Origin: Jiulongibacter sp966250325
Lineage (GTDB): Bacteria > Bacteroidota > Bacteroidia > Cytophagales > Spirosomataceae
Assembly: GCA_966250325.1 (NCBI GenBank)
Contig: CBINGY010000003.1
Location: forward strand, 119,931 to 183,930
DNA length: 64,000 nt
Direction of reading: 5' to 3'
Shown here: positions 1 to 8,991 of the stretch, piece by piece
Layout of the letters: the number at the start of each line of letters is the position of its first letter
Numbering within the stretch: position 1 is the stretch's first letter
The notes under the pieces: model-generated
Database searches by the model: none
Seen by the model: the letters and a program-made list of their open reading frames with translations, nothing else
What the model was told of the DNA's origin: nothing
Program-made: the position numbers and the translations under genes

Positions 1-899
1 GTGCGATGGACTCACTTGGGATCCGGCATTTTATTAGCTCACCTCTCGAGCATCATGCCGTGTTACATCCGCTGGAGCATTTCGAGAAACAGGGGAAAGC
101 CCATATTCATTTGGTGAAACTTCTGGATAACGGCGATATTGACCTGGATGATCTGAAGGAGAAAGTCTCAGTACATAAGCCTGCCCTGGTGAGCCTTATG
201 CACGGGAATAATGAGATCGGGAATATTCTGGACGTTCAAAGGGCGGCTCAAATTTGTAAAACGGCCGGTGCTCTATTTCATTCAGATACTGTGCAGACCG
301 TTGGTAAACTGCCTATTGATTTACAGGCCTGGGACATAGACTTTATTAATGGATCGGGGCACAAATTTCACGGACCAAAGGGCGTTGGATTTCTTTATAT
401 CAATTCCCGAAACCGCATGGACCCATTTTTAATGGGGGGGGCTCAGGAGCGAAATATGCGGGGTGGTACAGAAAACGTAGCCGGGATAGTTGGTCTTGCA
501 GCGGCATTGGAACTGGCCATACGCGAACAGGATGTTCGAAGAGAGAAAATTCAAGATTTAAAGTCTTACATGAAAAGTCAGTTGCTGGAGTACATCCCCG
601 GGGTGACTTTCAACGGAGCTTCCGGAGATTTGAACAAAAGCCTATATCATGTACTGAACGTAAGTTTTCCTGAGCACCGAGATAATGAGATGTTGTTGTT
701 CAGTTTAGATATTGAAGGAATTTGCGTTTCCGGAGGCTCGGCATGCAGCAGTGGTACAGATATAGGCTCGCATGTGCTTACGGCCCTGGGTGTACCCGAT
801 GAGCGTGCAAACATCCGTTTTTCTTTTTGTGAAAAGAATACACCGGCAGAAGTTGACAGGGTAGTAGAAATATTGCGACGTATTTTAACCTCAAATTAA
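1..899 (+). CDS. Cysteine desulfurase, NifS/IscS family (5' truncated)
   Basis: This is a PLP-dependent class V aminotransferase-fold enzyme that takes sulfur from cysteine as an enzyme persulfide, for Fe-S cluster or tRNA thiolation use. The reading frame is open to the left edge, so the N-terminal region with the SGGTEANN-type loop lies outside the window. Counting from the first internal Met at base 6, the PLP-binding lysine lies in SGHKFHGPKGVGF (Lys120). GGAQERNMRGGTENV is the usual family block. The catalytic cysteine is in SGGSACSSG (Cys247). The cytosolic enzyme is followed 31 bp later by polyphosphate kinase on the same strand. Whether it is the Isc, Suf or a stand-alone type cannot be told from the fragment. 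Confidence 0.93.
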   Translation, partial: AMDSLGIRHFISSPLEHHAVLHPLEHFEKQGKAHIHLVKLLDNGDIDLDDLKEKVSVHKPALVSLMHGNNEIGNILDVQRAAQICKTAGALFHSDTVQTVGKLPIDLQAWDIDFINGSGHKFHGPKGVGFLYINSRNRMDPFLMGGAQERNMRGGTENVAGIVGLAAALELAIREQDVRREKIQDLKSYMKSQLLEYIPGVTFNGASGDLNKSLYHVLNVSFPEHRDNEMLLFSLDIEGICVSGGSACSSGTDIGSHVLTALGVPDERANIRFSFCEKNTPAEVDRVVEILRRILTSN

Positions 900-930
900 T
901 ACATATTCGTTCTTCATTAAAGGATCCGGT

Positions 931-3192
931 GTGATCTTGTCAGATAAAATAATACGTATGACAGAAGCGAGAAATATCATTCAGAAGATCAGATCAATGC
1001 TTAGCCCTGAAAAAATCACGGAGGTGAAAATTCTGGAGGCAGTACCATCTAAACTTGACCGACAGAATGAAAGTATCGTAAAGTCACCCCTACTCAGCCG
1101 TGATCTTAGCTGGCTTACTTTTAACCAGCGGGTTTTGGATCAAACCCGCAAGAAGGAGCTTTCTATTTTTGAGAAGCTAAAGTTCATGGCCATAACGGCT
1201 TCTAATCTCGATGAGTTTTTTACGGTTCGGGTAGGTAGTCTTTATAATTATCTGGATTATGGGAAAGAACGAATTGATTATAGCGGATTACGGGAAAGAC
1301 CTTTTCGAGTCAGATTACTTTCAGCCATAAAGGAGTTTTATGAGGAGCGTAACCGTATCTTCCGAGAAGAACTTACGCCTCAGTTTGAAAAGAATGGCTT
1401 TCGGATTGTCGATTATAAGGGGTTGAGCTCTGAGCAAAAAAAGAAGGCTTCAGACTATTTTGACCAGACAATTTTTCCCATGCTCACGCCCATGCTGTAT
1501 GATCAGACGCATGCATTTCCTGTGCTGTTAGCCAAAAATCTTATTCTAGGAGTGGTTACCCAGTCAAGAAAAGGACTTTTGAAGTCTGCTGACGATGACG
1601 GCCGTAAGCTTTCCTTCATACAGATTCCAAGCAATCTTCCGAAATTTTACTGTTTTGAGGAGAAAAATCAAATCCTGTTTTTGCCAATTGAGCGAATTGT
1701 GATCCATGAGGTTCAGAAGTTATACAGAAATGTCAAAATAGAATCTGTGGACCTTTTCAGAATACTTAGAAACGGAGATTTTACCCTGGAGGAAAGTGAT
1801 GATATGGAAGCAGATTTTGTGGATGAGATAAAACAGAAAATCAAAGAAAGAAAAGTGGGAAGGCTGGTAAGTATGGTGATTGAAGACGAGCCTTCGGAGT
1901 GGATGATGGGGATTTTAAAGAAAAAATGGGAGATTGATGAGGACAATATTTTTGTCAATCGTGAGCTCATGGATTTTACCCGGTTGTGGCAAATTATAGG
2001 TCATCCGGAGTTTAAAGAGGAGCAGCCCGGGCAATTGCCTGCCGTTCAGCCTTTTGGTTTTGACCGGGAAAAGCTTCGCACAATCTTCGACTCGCTCAAA
2101 GAGCAGGATGTTTTGTTACATCATCCGTACAACAATTTTGAGCCTGTACTTCAATTAATAGAACAGGCGGCCACAGATCCCAAAGTACTCTCTATCAAGC
2201 TTACGATTTACAGGCTTGCCAAGAATTCAAGAATAACGGCGGCTTTGCTAAAAGCTGCAGAAAATGGAAAGCATGTTTCAGCACTGTTTGAGATTAAGGC
2301 TCGATTTGACGAGGAAAACAACATCAGAGAAGCTGAAAAACTTCAGAAAGCCGGCTGCTTTGTTATTTATGGAATTGGCGGGTTGAAGACCCACACCAAA
2401 CTCATGTTAATTGTAAGAAAAGAAGGGGATGAAGTGGTGCAATATGCCCACATGGCCAGTGGAAATTACAATGAAGATACCGCCAAGCTCTACACAGATA
2501 TTGGTATTCTTACCACCAATACCGATTACACACACGATATCTCTGAATTTTTTAATGTTATTACAGGTCATTCTGAGCCGCAGGTTTATAAAAGCCTTAT
2601 TACTTCGCCTAGAGACATGAGGAACAAGGTGATCGGGTTAATAAGGCAGGAGGCTGCCAATGCACGTAATGGCAAAGCTTCGGGTATATGTATAAAGATT
2701 AATTCGCTTGAAGATAAAGCTACTATTGAAGAGCTCTATGAAGCCTCCAAAGCAGGAGTAAAAATTGAGTTAATCGTACGGGGAATTTGTTGCCTCAGAC
2801 CCGGCAGACCTGGCCTGAGTGAGAATGTCAGGGTCAAATCAATCGTAGGCCATTATCTGGAGCACGCCCGAATTTTTTACTTCCACAATGCCGGAAGCCC
2901 CAAAGTATTCGGTAGCAGTGCAGATATTATGGTGAGAAGTTTTGATCGACGTATTGAATCCATGTTCGAGATCAAGGATGACTTCTTGAAAAAGCAGATG
3001 ATTCTGATCTTGAAATATAACCTGAAAGACAATGTAAATTCGTATGTACTATTGCAAAATGGGGAGTATCAAAAACTTGATTTTGAGCATGATCCTTTCA
3101 ATATCCACAGGGAATTTTACAGGGTAAAGGAAAGTGATCTGGATCAGGGTTGTCTGGATGAATATTTCACAAATATGGTAACGGCTGATTAA
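931..3192 (+). CDS. ppk1: Polyphosphate kinase 1
   Basis: PPK1 reversibly polymerises the gamma-phosphate of ATP into polyphosphate. All four domains can be followed. The N-terminal domain opens at SPLLSRDLSWLTFNQRVLDQ (about residue 52), and the catalytic block includes HHPYNNFEPVLQLIEQAA and SIKLTIYRLAKNSRI. The autophosphorylated histidine is in KTHTKLML (His488) and the second catalytic histidine in YAHMASGNYNEDTAKLYTD (His507). The two are 19 residues apart, as in the E. coli enzyme. The GTG start used here gives about 50 residues before the conserved region. An ATG at 958 gives a length nearer to the family norm and is a real alternative. The stop shares a TTAA palindrome with the stop of the convergent gene. 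Confidence 0.95.
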   Translation: MILSDKIIRMTEARNIIQKIRSMLSPEKITEVKILEAVPSKLDRQNESIVKSPLLSRDLSWLTFNQRVLDQTRKKELSIFEKLKFMAITASNLDEFFTVRVGSLYNYLDYGKERIDYSGLRERPFRVRLLSAIKEFYEERNRIFREELTPQFEKNGFRIVDYKGLSSEQKKKASDYFDQTIFPMLTPMLYDQTHAFPVLLAKNLILGVVTQSRKGLLKSADDDGRKLSFIQIPSNLPKFYCFEEKNQILFLPIERIVIHEVQKLYRNVKIESVDLFRILRNGDFTLEESDDMEADFVDEIKQKIKERKVGRLVSMVIEDEPSEWMMGILKKKWEIDEDNIFVNRELMDFTRLWQIIGHPEFKEEQPGQLPAVQPFGFDREKLRTIFDSLKEQDVLLHHPYNNFEPVLQLIEQAATDPKVLSIKLTIYRLAKNSRITAALLKAAENGKHVSALFEIKARFDEENNIREAEKLQKAGCFVIYGIGGLKTHTKLMLIVRKEGDEVVQYAHMASGNYNEDTAKLYTDIGILTTNTDYTHDISEFFNVITGHSEPQVYKSLITSPRDMRNKVIGLIRQEAANARNGKASGICIKINSLEDKATIEELYEASKAGVKIELIVRGICCLRPGRPGLSENVRVKSIVGHYLEHARIFYFHNAGSPKVFGSSADIMVRSFDRRIESMFEIKDDFLKKQMILILKYNLKDNVNSYVLLQNGEYQKLDFEHDPFNIHREFYRVKESDLDQGCLDEYFTNMVTAD

Positions 3193-3779
3193 ATGGAGAA
3201 GCCAAGGGCAAAGCCTCCAAAAAAATTCTGCCCGCCGCCATCGGTCACCTCATAGAAGACCAGGCCCTCACGACGAACCCTTGGATTAATAGTTATTCGG
3301 GCATAAATAACCTTAGGTTTTGGCGGAATGTCAATAATGAGCTGCTCCCGCAAACCAAGTACCAGATTGAAGTAAGTACGTTGCTCCTGACCCGGATAAA
3401 CAATGTAAGCGGCACCAACGCCCGATTCGATAAAAGTCTCAAACTTAAAACGCGGCGGAAAGGTATTCAGACTGCGGATATAATCCTGAACCAGTTTGGG
3501 CAATTTAAAATTATACGAACCCTGTACCGGAATAGAGAAACCTGCTCCACTTCCCTTTTTTGCCGGCAGGAAACCTACACCCACCCGCGTAGTGTAAAAA
3601 CTTTGCTGAAGCCTTACGGGAGCATGTTCGTAATTTACAGACATAATCGGGCTCACTCCAAAGCCTTCAAGTAGTATAGCCGATTTATAACGTGTGCGAT
3701 ACATGATTTGCCCTTCGGCAGAAATAGCCAACAGGAATAATCCAAGAATCAAAGGATATATTCTTTTTGAAAGGATCAA
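3189..3779 (-). CDS. Secreted/outer-membrane protein of unknown function
   Basis: I do not recognise a named family. The 196-residue product opens with a hydrophobic segment (about residues 8-20) ending at a likely signal peptidase site near AEG-Q. After this come alternating short strands rich in Tyr, Phe and Gly, with a final aromatic-Ser-Ile end (GFSI). This is typical of small outer-membrane beta-barrels in Bacteroidota. The start appears to be TTG, because no in-frame ATG lies between an upstream stop and the signal peptide. It converges on ppk1 with a 4-bp overlap, and no terminator lies between the two. Confidence 0.7.
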   Translation of the reverse strand: MILSKRIYPLILGLFLLAISAEGQIMYRTRYKSAILLEGFGVSPIMSVNYEHAPVRLQQSFYTTRVGVGFLPAKKGSGAGFSIPVQGSYNFKLPKLVQDYIRSLNTFPPRFKFETFIESGVGAAYIVYPGQEQRTYFNLVLGLREQLIIDIPPKPKVIYARITINPRVRREGLVFYEVTDGGGQNFFGGFALGFSI

Positions 3780-3873
3780 GTCAGGAAAGCTTAGTTTTTT
3801 AAAGCACGTTTTCGGGTCGAAAATAACTGAATTTCATTTACTTTGGGTCAAATATTGAACCAAAAACTATTTA

Positions 3874-5091
3874 ATGGAACGTTACATCGGCTTACTTGGT
3901 ATTTTGCTCATGCTCGGATTTGCCTTTTTGATGAGTAATAACCGAAAAAAAATAAACTATAAGCTGGTTTTGTGGGGATTAGGATTACAGCTGGGGTTTG
4001 CACTGCTTATACTTAAAACACCGGTGGGTTTGCCATTTTTTCGTTTTTTTGATGTACTTATAGCCCGGCTTCTATCCTATGCCGATAAAGGTGGAGACTT
4101 TCTCTTTAAGTCATTTGTCTCTGGTGTGGTAGATGAGCCTAATCTTAATTTTGCCATTCGGGTGTTGCCTACCGTGATTTTTTTCTCCGCTCTGGTATCC
4201 CTTTTATATTATTTAGGGATCATGCAGCGAATCGTAAAAGTTATTGCCTGGGGAGTTCAGAAAACCATGAAAACCAGCGGTTCAGAGACCCTTAGTGTAG
4301 CAGCCAGTATTTTTGTAGGTCAAACGGAAGCCCCACTGCTGGTCAAACCTTTTATCAAAACCATGACCCGATCTGAACTCATGACAATCATGGTAGGCGG
4401 GTTTGCCACGATTGCCGGAGGGGTGATGGCATTGTATGTAAAAATGCTGGAAGATATTCCAGGTATTGCTGGACACCTGATGGCCGCCTCTATTATGAAT
4501 GCTCCTGCGGCACTCATTATTGCCAAAATCATGTACCCGGAAACGGAAGAATCTGAAACGAAAAACTCCTTGGATATCAGCGTGGAACGTACTGCAGGTA
4601 ATGTAGTGGAAGCCGTAGGAGAAGGGGCTATTGACGGCGTACGGCTTGCGGCTAATATTGCAGCGATGCTTATTGCGATCGTAGCACTTATTGCCATGCT
4701 TGATGGTGTTCTGGGTTATTTTAATACTTCCTTTTCTGGTTTGCTTGGCATTGTTCTACGGCCGGTGGCCTGGGCTATGGGTGTTCCCTGGAGTGAGGCA
4801 GGTATAGTGGGTGGTCTCATGGGAGAGAAAATTGCCTTGACCGAACTCATTGCCTACGCAGATCTTCAGAAAGTGCTTGGTGAAAATCAGTTATCAGAGA
4901 GATCGGCTATCATCGCTAGTTACGCTTTATGTGGTTTTGCCAACTTCGCCTCCATTGGTATTCAGCTGGGAGGTATTGGGGGGATAGCACCCGAGCGTAA
5001 AAAGGATATCGCCCAACTGGCAACGAAAGCCATGCTGGGTGGAGCCATCGCTTCTAATCTTACTGCCTGTATTGCCGGAATCCTCATTTAA
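3874..5091 (+). CDS. Concentrative nucleoside transporter (CNT/NupC family)
   Basis: This is an inner-membrane cation-coupled importer of nucleosides. The 405-residue length and hydrophobic profile match bacterial CNT proteins. The family signatures are present: GQTEAPLLVKPFI in the substrate-binding hairpin region, GGFATIAGGVMALYV, and the C-terminal stretch GFANFASIGIQLGGIGGIAPER. The ATG start leads straight into the first membrane helix (IGLLGILLMLGFAFLM). It is divergent from the secreted protein on its left. Paired with guaB further downstream it suggests purine salvage, but there is no operon link. A complex hairpin region follows the stop. Confidence 0.93.
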   Translation: MERYIGLLGILLMLGFAFLMSNNRKKINYKLVLWGLGLQLGFALLILKTPVGLPFFRFFDVLIARLLSYADKGGDFLFKSFVSGVVDEPNLNFAIRVLPTVIFFSALVSLLYYLGIMQRIVKVIAWGVQKTMKTSGSETLSVAASIFVGQTEAPLLVKPFIKTMTRSELMTIMVGGFATIAGGVMALYVKMLEDIPGIAGHLMAASIMNAPAALIIAKIMYPETEESETKNSLDISVERTAGNVVEAVGEGAIDGVRLAANIAAMLIAIVALIAMLDGVLGYFNTSFSGLLGIVLRPVAWAMGVPWSEAGIVGGLMGEKIALTELIAYADLQKVLGENQLSERSAIIASYALCGFANFASIGIQLGGIGGIAPERKKDIAQLATKAMLGGAIASNLTACIAGILI

Positions 5092-5103
5092 TTTTTTTTT
5101 ATG

Positions 5104-5206
5104 CCTTTCCAACCCTTTTGACAATGAAGGTGTCTATATTCTTGAAAAGGGTTTTAGGGTTATAAAGGGTTGGAGGAAAGTTTCATCACTTTCTTTCCAA
5201 CCTTTT
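5104..5206 (+). terminator. Overlapping, mutually exclusive hairpins after the nucleoside transporter
   Basis: Three inverted repeats share arms. AACCCTTTT (5111-5119) pairs perfectly with AAAAGGGTT (5145-5153). The same left arm, extended as CCTTTCCAACCCTTT (5104-5118), can instead pair with AAAGGGTTGGAGG (5164-5176). That arm can in turn pair with CTTTCTTTCCAACCTTTT (5189-5206), giving a hairpin followed by U-rich sequence. The last pairing looks like a terminator and the others would compete with it. Termination is the simplest reading. Confidence 0.5.
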
Positions 5207-5227
5207 ACTTTATCAACAAATTAGAAA

Positions 5228-5695
5228 GTGAAAAAAGTGTGGCTACTCACAGCTCTGTTGCTTTGGCAGGGAGTGAGTTCTTGTTCAATTCGGCAGCCTG
5301 AGCCTCTCTCAGACAGCTTGCTTCGGAATATTCCATTTGGTCAGTATAAGTTGGTTGGTTATGAAAATCAGCCACCGGTTAATTTCGATATAACGCTGGA
5401 GATTAAAGACGAGCCGGACCAGAACCAGCATCATGTGGTTAATGGAAGGGGTTGTATCAATTTTTACTTTGCTTCCTGTCAGATTGAGCTGCAGAACAGG
5501 CAGATCAGGTTTTCCAATATTGCAAGTACAGAGATTAAAGGTGAGCAGGCAAAATTAAACTTTGAGAAGGAATACCTTAAACGCCTCTCTGAAGTAAAAT
5601 ACTTCGAAATGAGTGCGTCCGGAGATAGGGTTACATTTTTTCTGGATGATGCCGGAAGCCGCTATCTTACATTTCTTCCCGATTCAGGAAATTAG
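5228..5695 (+). CDS. META-like (DUF306) lipoprotein
   Basis: The 155-residue predicted lipoprotein starts with GTG. It has a short basic start, a hydrophobic stretch and a lipobox ending in GVSSC (lipidated Cys19). The mature part resembles the META/HslJ fold: an opening GQYKLVGYENQPP strand, a central GRGCINFYFASCQIE segment where META proteins have their G-C-N-x-F block, IASTEI, and a closing strand YLTFLPD. The function of META lipoproteins is poorly defined, and a role in the envelope is the most one can say. It lies 64 bp upstream of the serpin gene and probably begins a three-lipoprotein unit. Confidence 0.7.
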   Translation: MKKVWLLTALLLWQGVSSCSIRQPEPLSDSLLRNIPFGQYKLVGYENQPPVNFDITLEIKDEPDQNQHHVVNGRGCINFYFASCQIELQNRQIRFSNIASTEIKGEQAKLNFEKEYLKRLSEVKYFEMSASGDRVTFFLDDAGSRYLTFLPDSGN

Positions 5696-5759
5696 GCATA
5701 CAACCTCGGCCCATCTGCTTTCATTATTCTGGCACAAGTAAAAGCTAAATACAAATTAT

Positions 5760-6962
5760 ATGAAAGCTGTTTTCCGAATTATTCTTTCATCTGCCTTAAT
5801 TACAGGCACCATGACGCAGTGCAATATGCTGGGTACCGAACCAGAACCTGTGGCGATTAATCTCAATGAAGAATTCGCACAAGCTACCACGGAATTTTCC
5901 TTCGATTTCCTTAAAAAACTGGAGCAGGAAGAAGTTGGGGAAAATTTCTTCGTTTCCCCCCTAAGTCTCCATATGGCTCTTGGAATGTTGTTAAACGGTT
6001 CAGGAACAGCCTCTGAAGAGCAGCTTCTTAAAACGCTGAAACTTGAGGGAATGGATAAAAATACGATTAATGAAAGTTATACAAATCTTATCACGAATCT
6101 TCCTAACGTAGACCCCAAGGTTAAAAATCTTCTGGCTAACTCCGTTTGGCAGAGGCAGGGATTTTCGGTAGAGCCCTCTTTCAAAAAGGTCATGTCAGAT
6201 GTATTTAAAGCGGAAATCTATGAAGAGCCCTTTGATACTTCTACACTGAGCAAAATTAATAAATGGGCCGATGATCATACGAACGGTAAAATCAAAAAAG
6301 TACTGGATGAGATCAGTGAAAACCAGGTGATGTTTTTGATGAATGCACTGTATTTTAAAGGCAACTGGGCTCAGAAGTTTGATCCTGATAAAACAACTCT
6401 TCAGAATTTTGAAGGTGCGGGAAAAGTTTCCATGATGTCTGCTTTGGAAAATTACTCTTACGTGCAGCGGGAAGGATATCAGGCTTTGGCTATGCCTTAT
6501 GGCAGCGGTAATTATGAGATGAGAGTAGTTTTGCCAGTTGATGGCAATGTGAATGAGCTCATCTCAAAGTTGGACATGGAAGAGTGGGATTCCATGACAA
6601 ATGCTATGTCAACCCAAAAGGTGGACGTTCAGTTTCCAAAATTAAAGATGGAATATGAGAAGGAGCTGAACCATGTGCTGTCTGCCATGGGAATGCCCGT
6701 TCTTTTCACAAATGCCGCAGATTTGTCTAAAATATCTCCACCTGCCGGCAAAATTCAGGTGAGTTTCGTGAAACAGAATGCCTTTGTGGAGGTTGACGAA
6801 AAAGGGACTGAGGCAGCAGCGGTGACCACCATTGGCATAGAGCTTACTTCTGCTCCGGTTTATCCCAGCTTCCATTGCAATAAACCTTTTCTCTTCTTTA
6901 TTTATGAGAAGTCATCAGGTACTATTCAGTTCGTTGGCAAAGTTCTAAATCCCGGGGCATGA
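5760..6962 (+). CDS. Serpin-family protease inhibitor, exported
   Basis: Serpins trap serine or cysteine proteases by a suicide conformational change. The 400-residue length is right for a complete serpin core. Family blocks are present: NFFVSPLSLHMALGMLLNGS, FLMNALYFKGNWAQKFD, FPKLKMEYE, and the C-terminal CNKPFLFFIYEK to FVGKVLNPGA. The hinge of the reactive loop, EKGTEAAAVTT, has the small residues needed for insertion, so the protein is probably inhibitory. Counting 14 residues on from Gly349 (P15) puts P1 at Thr363 and P1' at Ser364. The loop appears two residues longer than alpha-1-antitrypsin, so P1 is uncertain. The N-terminus is a signal sequence with a weak lipobox (TMTQC, Cys21). 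Its stop overlaps the next start as ATGA, implying translational coupling. Confidence 0.93.
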   Translation: MKAVFRIILSSALITGTMTQCNMLGTEPEPVAINLNEEFAQATTEFSFDFLKKLEQEEVGENFFVSPLSLHMALGMLLNGSGTASEEQLLKTLKLEGMDKNTINESYTNLITNLPNVDPKVKNLLANSVWQRQGFSVEPSFKKVMSDVFKAEIYEEPFDTSTLSKINKWADDHTNGKIKKVLDEISENQVMFLMNALYFKGNWAQKFDPDKTTLQNFEGAGKVSMMSALENYSYVQREGYQALAMPYGSGNYEMRVVLPVDGNVNELISKLDMEEWDSMTNAMSTQKVDVQFPKLKMEYEKELNHVLSAMGMPVLFTNAADLSKISPPAGKIQVSFVKQNAFVEVDEKGTEAAAVTTIGIELTSAPVYPSFHCNKPFLFFIYEKSSGTIQFVGKVLNPGA

Positions 6963-7393
6963 AAAAATTGTTGGTATTATTTCTCCTTTTGCTTTTGGCG
7001 GCATGCAAATCTGAGGATACTCTAGGCCCTCAGGATTATTTGACAGAAAGCAAATTTGCGGCACTACATGGCGACTGGGAGCTCGTCAGAATTGTGAACG
7101 GTTTTTCTCAGACAGATTTACAGGGCAGCGAAATCGAGCAGAAAGATTTGATTCATATTGATCTCGACAAAATGTCGTTCAAGCACCAGTTGGGAGACAA
7201 GGCTCCTGAAAATTCGGCGTTGAAAATTGGCGAACAGGGAGGATTGGATGCTCTCATTCTTCTGGATGAAAACATGTATCACTGGTTCTCATTTGAGATT
7301 TGGAAAGAGAAGGAATACCTGGTACTCTACCAGAAATGCCCGGTGGGAGCGGTTTTGGCAGATGGATCTTACTATTATTATTCAAAGAGATAG
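6959..7393 (+). CDS. Small lipoprotein coupled to the serpin gene
   Basis: This 144-residue protein has a clear lipoprotein signal: MKKLLVLF, a leucine run, then LLAAC with Cys16. The mature part (HGDWELVRIVNG, then about eight short beta-type segments ending ADGSYYYYSKR) looks like a small calycin or lipocalin-like barrel of the kind often annotated as a hypothetical lipoprotein in Bacteroidota. I cannot name its family. The start codon overlaps the serpin stop (ATGA), so it is almost certainly co-translated with it. It may be a partner or modulator at the membrane, but that is inference. Confidence 0.75.
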   Translation: MKKLLVLFLLLLLAACKSEDTLGPQDYLTESKFAALHGDWELVRIVNGFSQTDLQGSEIEQKDLIHIDLDKMSFKHQLGDKAPENSALKIGEQGGLDALILLDENMYHWFSFEIWKEKEYLVLYQKCPVGAVLADGSYYYYSKR

Positions 7394-7436
7394 TATAAAG
7401 TTTTGGAAGCACGCAGGGTTTGTCAATTATTCTTCC

Positions 7437-7444
7437 TAGCTTTG
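7437..7444 (+). promoter_or_regulatory. Candidate -7 promoter element for guaB (TAGCTTTG)
   Basis: The octamer matches the Bacteroidota -7 consensus TAnnTTTG and lies 35 bp before the guaB start. A TTTG at 7419-7422 is closer (14 bp) than the usual -33 spacing, so only the -7 box is supported. Confidence 0.45.
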
Positions 7445-7478
7445 CGTGGCAAATAATAAATGGTAATTATTTGCCTCC

Positions 7479-8945
7479 ATGACAGAAGAATCTAAGCTTC
7501 TTTTCGAAGCACTCACCTACGACGACGTTCTCCTTGTACCAGCTTATTCTGAAGTACTTCCGCGTGATTGCGATACTTCTACTTTTCTTACCCGGGAAAT
7601 CAGGCTGAATATACCTCTCATTTCTGCAGCTATGGATACGGTCACCGATTTCGAAATGGCCATTGCAGTAGCTCAGGAAGGCGGTATTGGTATTATTCAC
7701 AAAAACATGAGTATTGAAGCTCAGGCCAATCAGGTTCGAAAAGTAAAGCGATCTGAGAGCGGAATGATCATTGACCCCATAACCCTTCACAAAGATGCTG
7801 TGGTAGGCGATGCCCTGAAAATCATGGCCGAGTTTAAAGTGGGTGGTATTCCGGTTATAACGGATGACGGAACTCTGTACGGTATCGTAACGAACCGGGA
7901 TCTTCGTTTTCAGACGGATAATTACAAGCCCATTGAAGAGGTGATGACCAAGGAAAATCTGATTACGGCGAATCTGGGAATCGGGCTTGATGAAGCAGAA
8001 AATATTCTCAAGGAGTATAAAATTGAGAAGCTGCCCATTATAGATAAAGACTATAAGCTGGTAGGTCTGATTACTTATAAGGATATTCTTAAGAAAAAAG
8101 ACAGGCCCAATGCCGCAAAAGATAAACTGGGAAGGCTGATCGTAGGAGCTGCTGTGGGAGTAACACCCGATATTGAACTTCGTGTGGCTGCCTTGAAAAA
8201 AGCCGGGGTGGATGTGGTAAGTATTGACACGGCTCACGGGCATAGCAAGGGGGTTATTGAAACGCTTTCAAGAATTAAAAACCAATTTCCGGATCTTCAG
8301 GTTATTTGCGGCAATATTGCTACCGGCGAAGCCGCAAAAGCACTTGTAGATGCGGGGGCAGATGCCATTAAAGTGGGTGTAGGCCCGGGTAGCATCTGTA
8401 CCACCCGGATTATCGCTGGTATTGGTATGCCACAGCTCACAGCGGTGATGGAGTCTGCCAAAGCAATTCAAGGCTCAGGTGTTCCGGTTATAGCCGATGG
8501 TGGTATTCGTTTTTCTGGTGACATTGTTAAGGCTCTGGCAGGCGGAGCCAGTTCGGTAATGATTGGTTCTCTTTTGGCAGGCACCGAAGAGGCTCCCGGC
8601 GAAGTAGTTCTCTATGAAGGAAGAAAATTCAAGACGTACCGGGGTATGGGATCTGTAGAAGCTATGGAAGATGGTTCAAAGGATCGCTATTTCCAGGATG
8701 CAGAAGCAGACGTCAAAAAATTAGTTCCGGAAGGAATTGTGGGGAGAGTGGCATACAAAGGAAAAGCCGGAGAAGTACTCTATCAGTTAACTGGCGGACT
8801 TCGGGCCGGAATGGGCTACTGTGGTGCCGGAGATATTACCGCTTTGCAGAAGTCGAAATTTGTTAAAATCACGGCTTCAGGAATGATAGAAAGTCATCCT
8901 CATGATATTCAGGTGACCCGGGAGGCACCAAATTATTCGAGATAA
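7479..8945 (+). CDS. guaB: Inosine-5'-monophosphate dehydrogenase
   Basis: IMPDH oxidises IMP to XMP with NAD+, the committed step of GMP synthesis. The 488-residue protein has the full bacterial architecture. The barrel start is LTYDDVLLVPAYSEVLPRD. Two CBS domains are inserted at roughly residues 95-145 and 155-210 (DALKIMAEFKVGGIPVI, EKLPIIDKDYKLVGLIT). The catalytic loop is GPGSICTTR with Cys307, and the flap region contains YRGMGSVEAM. The ATG start is standard. It has its own likely promoter just upstream and ends at a perfect intrinsic terminator, so it is probably monocistronic. Confidence 0.98.
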   Translation: MTEESKLLFEALTYDDVLLVPAYSEVLPRDCDTSTFLTREIRLNIPLISAAMDTVTDFEMAIAVAQEGGIGIIHKNMSIEAQANQVRKVKRSESGMIIDPITLHKDAVVGDALKIMAEFKVGGIPVITDDGTLYGIVTNRDLRFQTDNYKPIEEVMTKENLITANLGIGLDEAENILKEYKIEKLPIIDKDYKLVGLITYKDILKKKDRPNAAKDKLGRLIVGAAVGVTPDIELRVAALKKAGVDVVSIDTAHGHSKGVIETLSRIKNQFPDLQVICGNIATGEAAKALVDAGADAIKVGVGPGSICTTRIIAGIGMPQLTAVMESAKAIQGSGVPVIADGGIRFSGDIVKALAGGASSVMIGSLLAGTEEAPGEVVLYEGRKFKTYRGMGSVEAMEDGSKDRYFQDAEADVKKLVPEGIVGRVAYKGKAGEVLYQLTGGLRAGMGYCGAGDITALQKSKFVKITASGMIESHPHDIQVTREAPNYSR

Positions 8946-8950
8946 AATAC

Positions 8951-8979
8951 AGAGCATGGCAGGTAGCCATGCTCTTTTT
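8951..8979 (+). terminator. Intrinsic terminator after guaB
   Basis: AGAGCATGGC and GCCATGCTCT form a perfect 10-bp stem with a 5-nt loop (AGGTA), followed by five T residues. An in-frame ATG of the next gene (8956) falls inside the left arm. This argues against that ATG as the real start. Confidence 0.92.
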
Positions 8980-8991
8980 GATTTAACCCGT

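Noticed and set aside
7467..8243. Long minus-strand frame of about 258 codons opposite guaB
   Set aside because: It lies wholly within the guaB coding region, has low-complexity content and no family resemblance; it is a codon-bias shadow.
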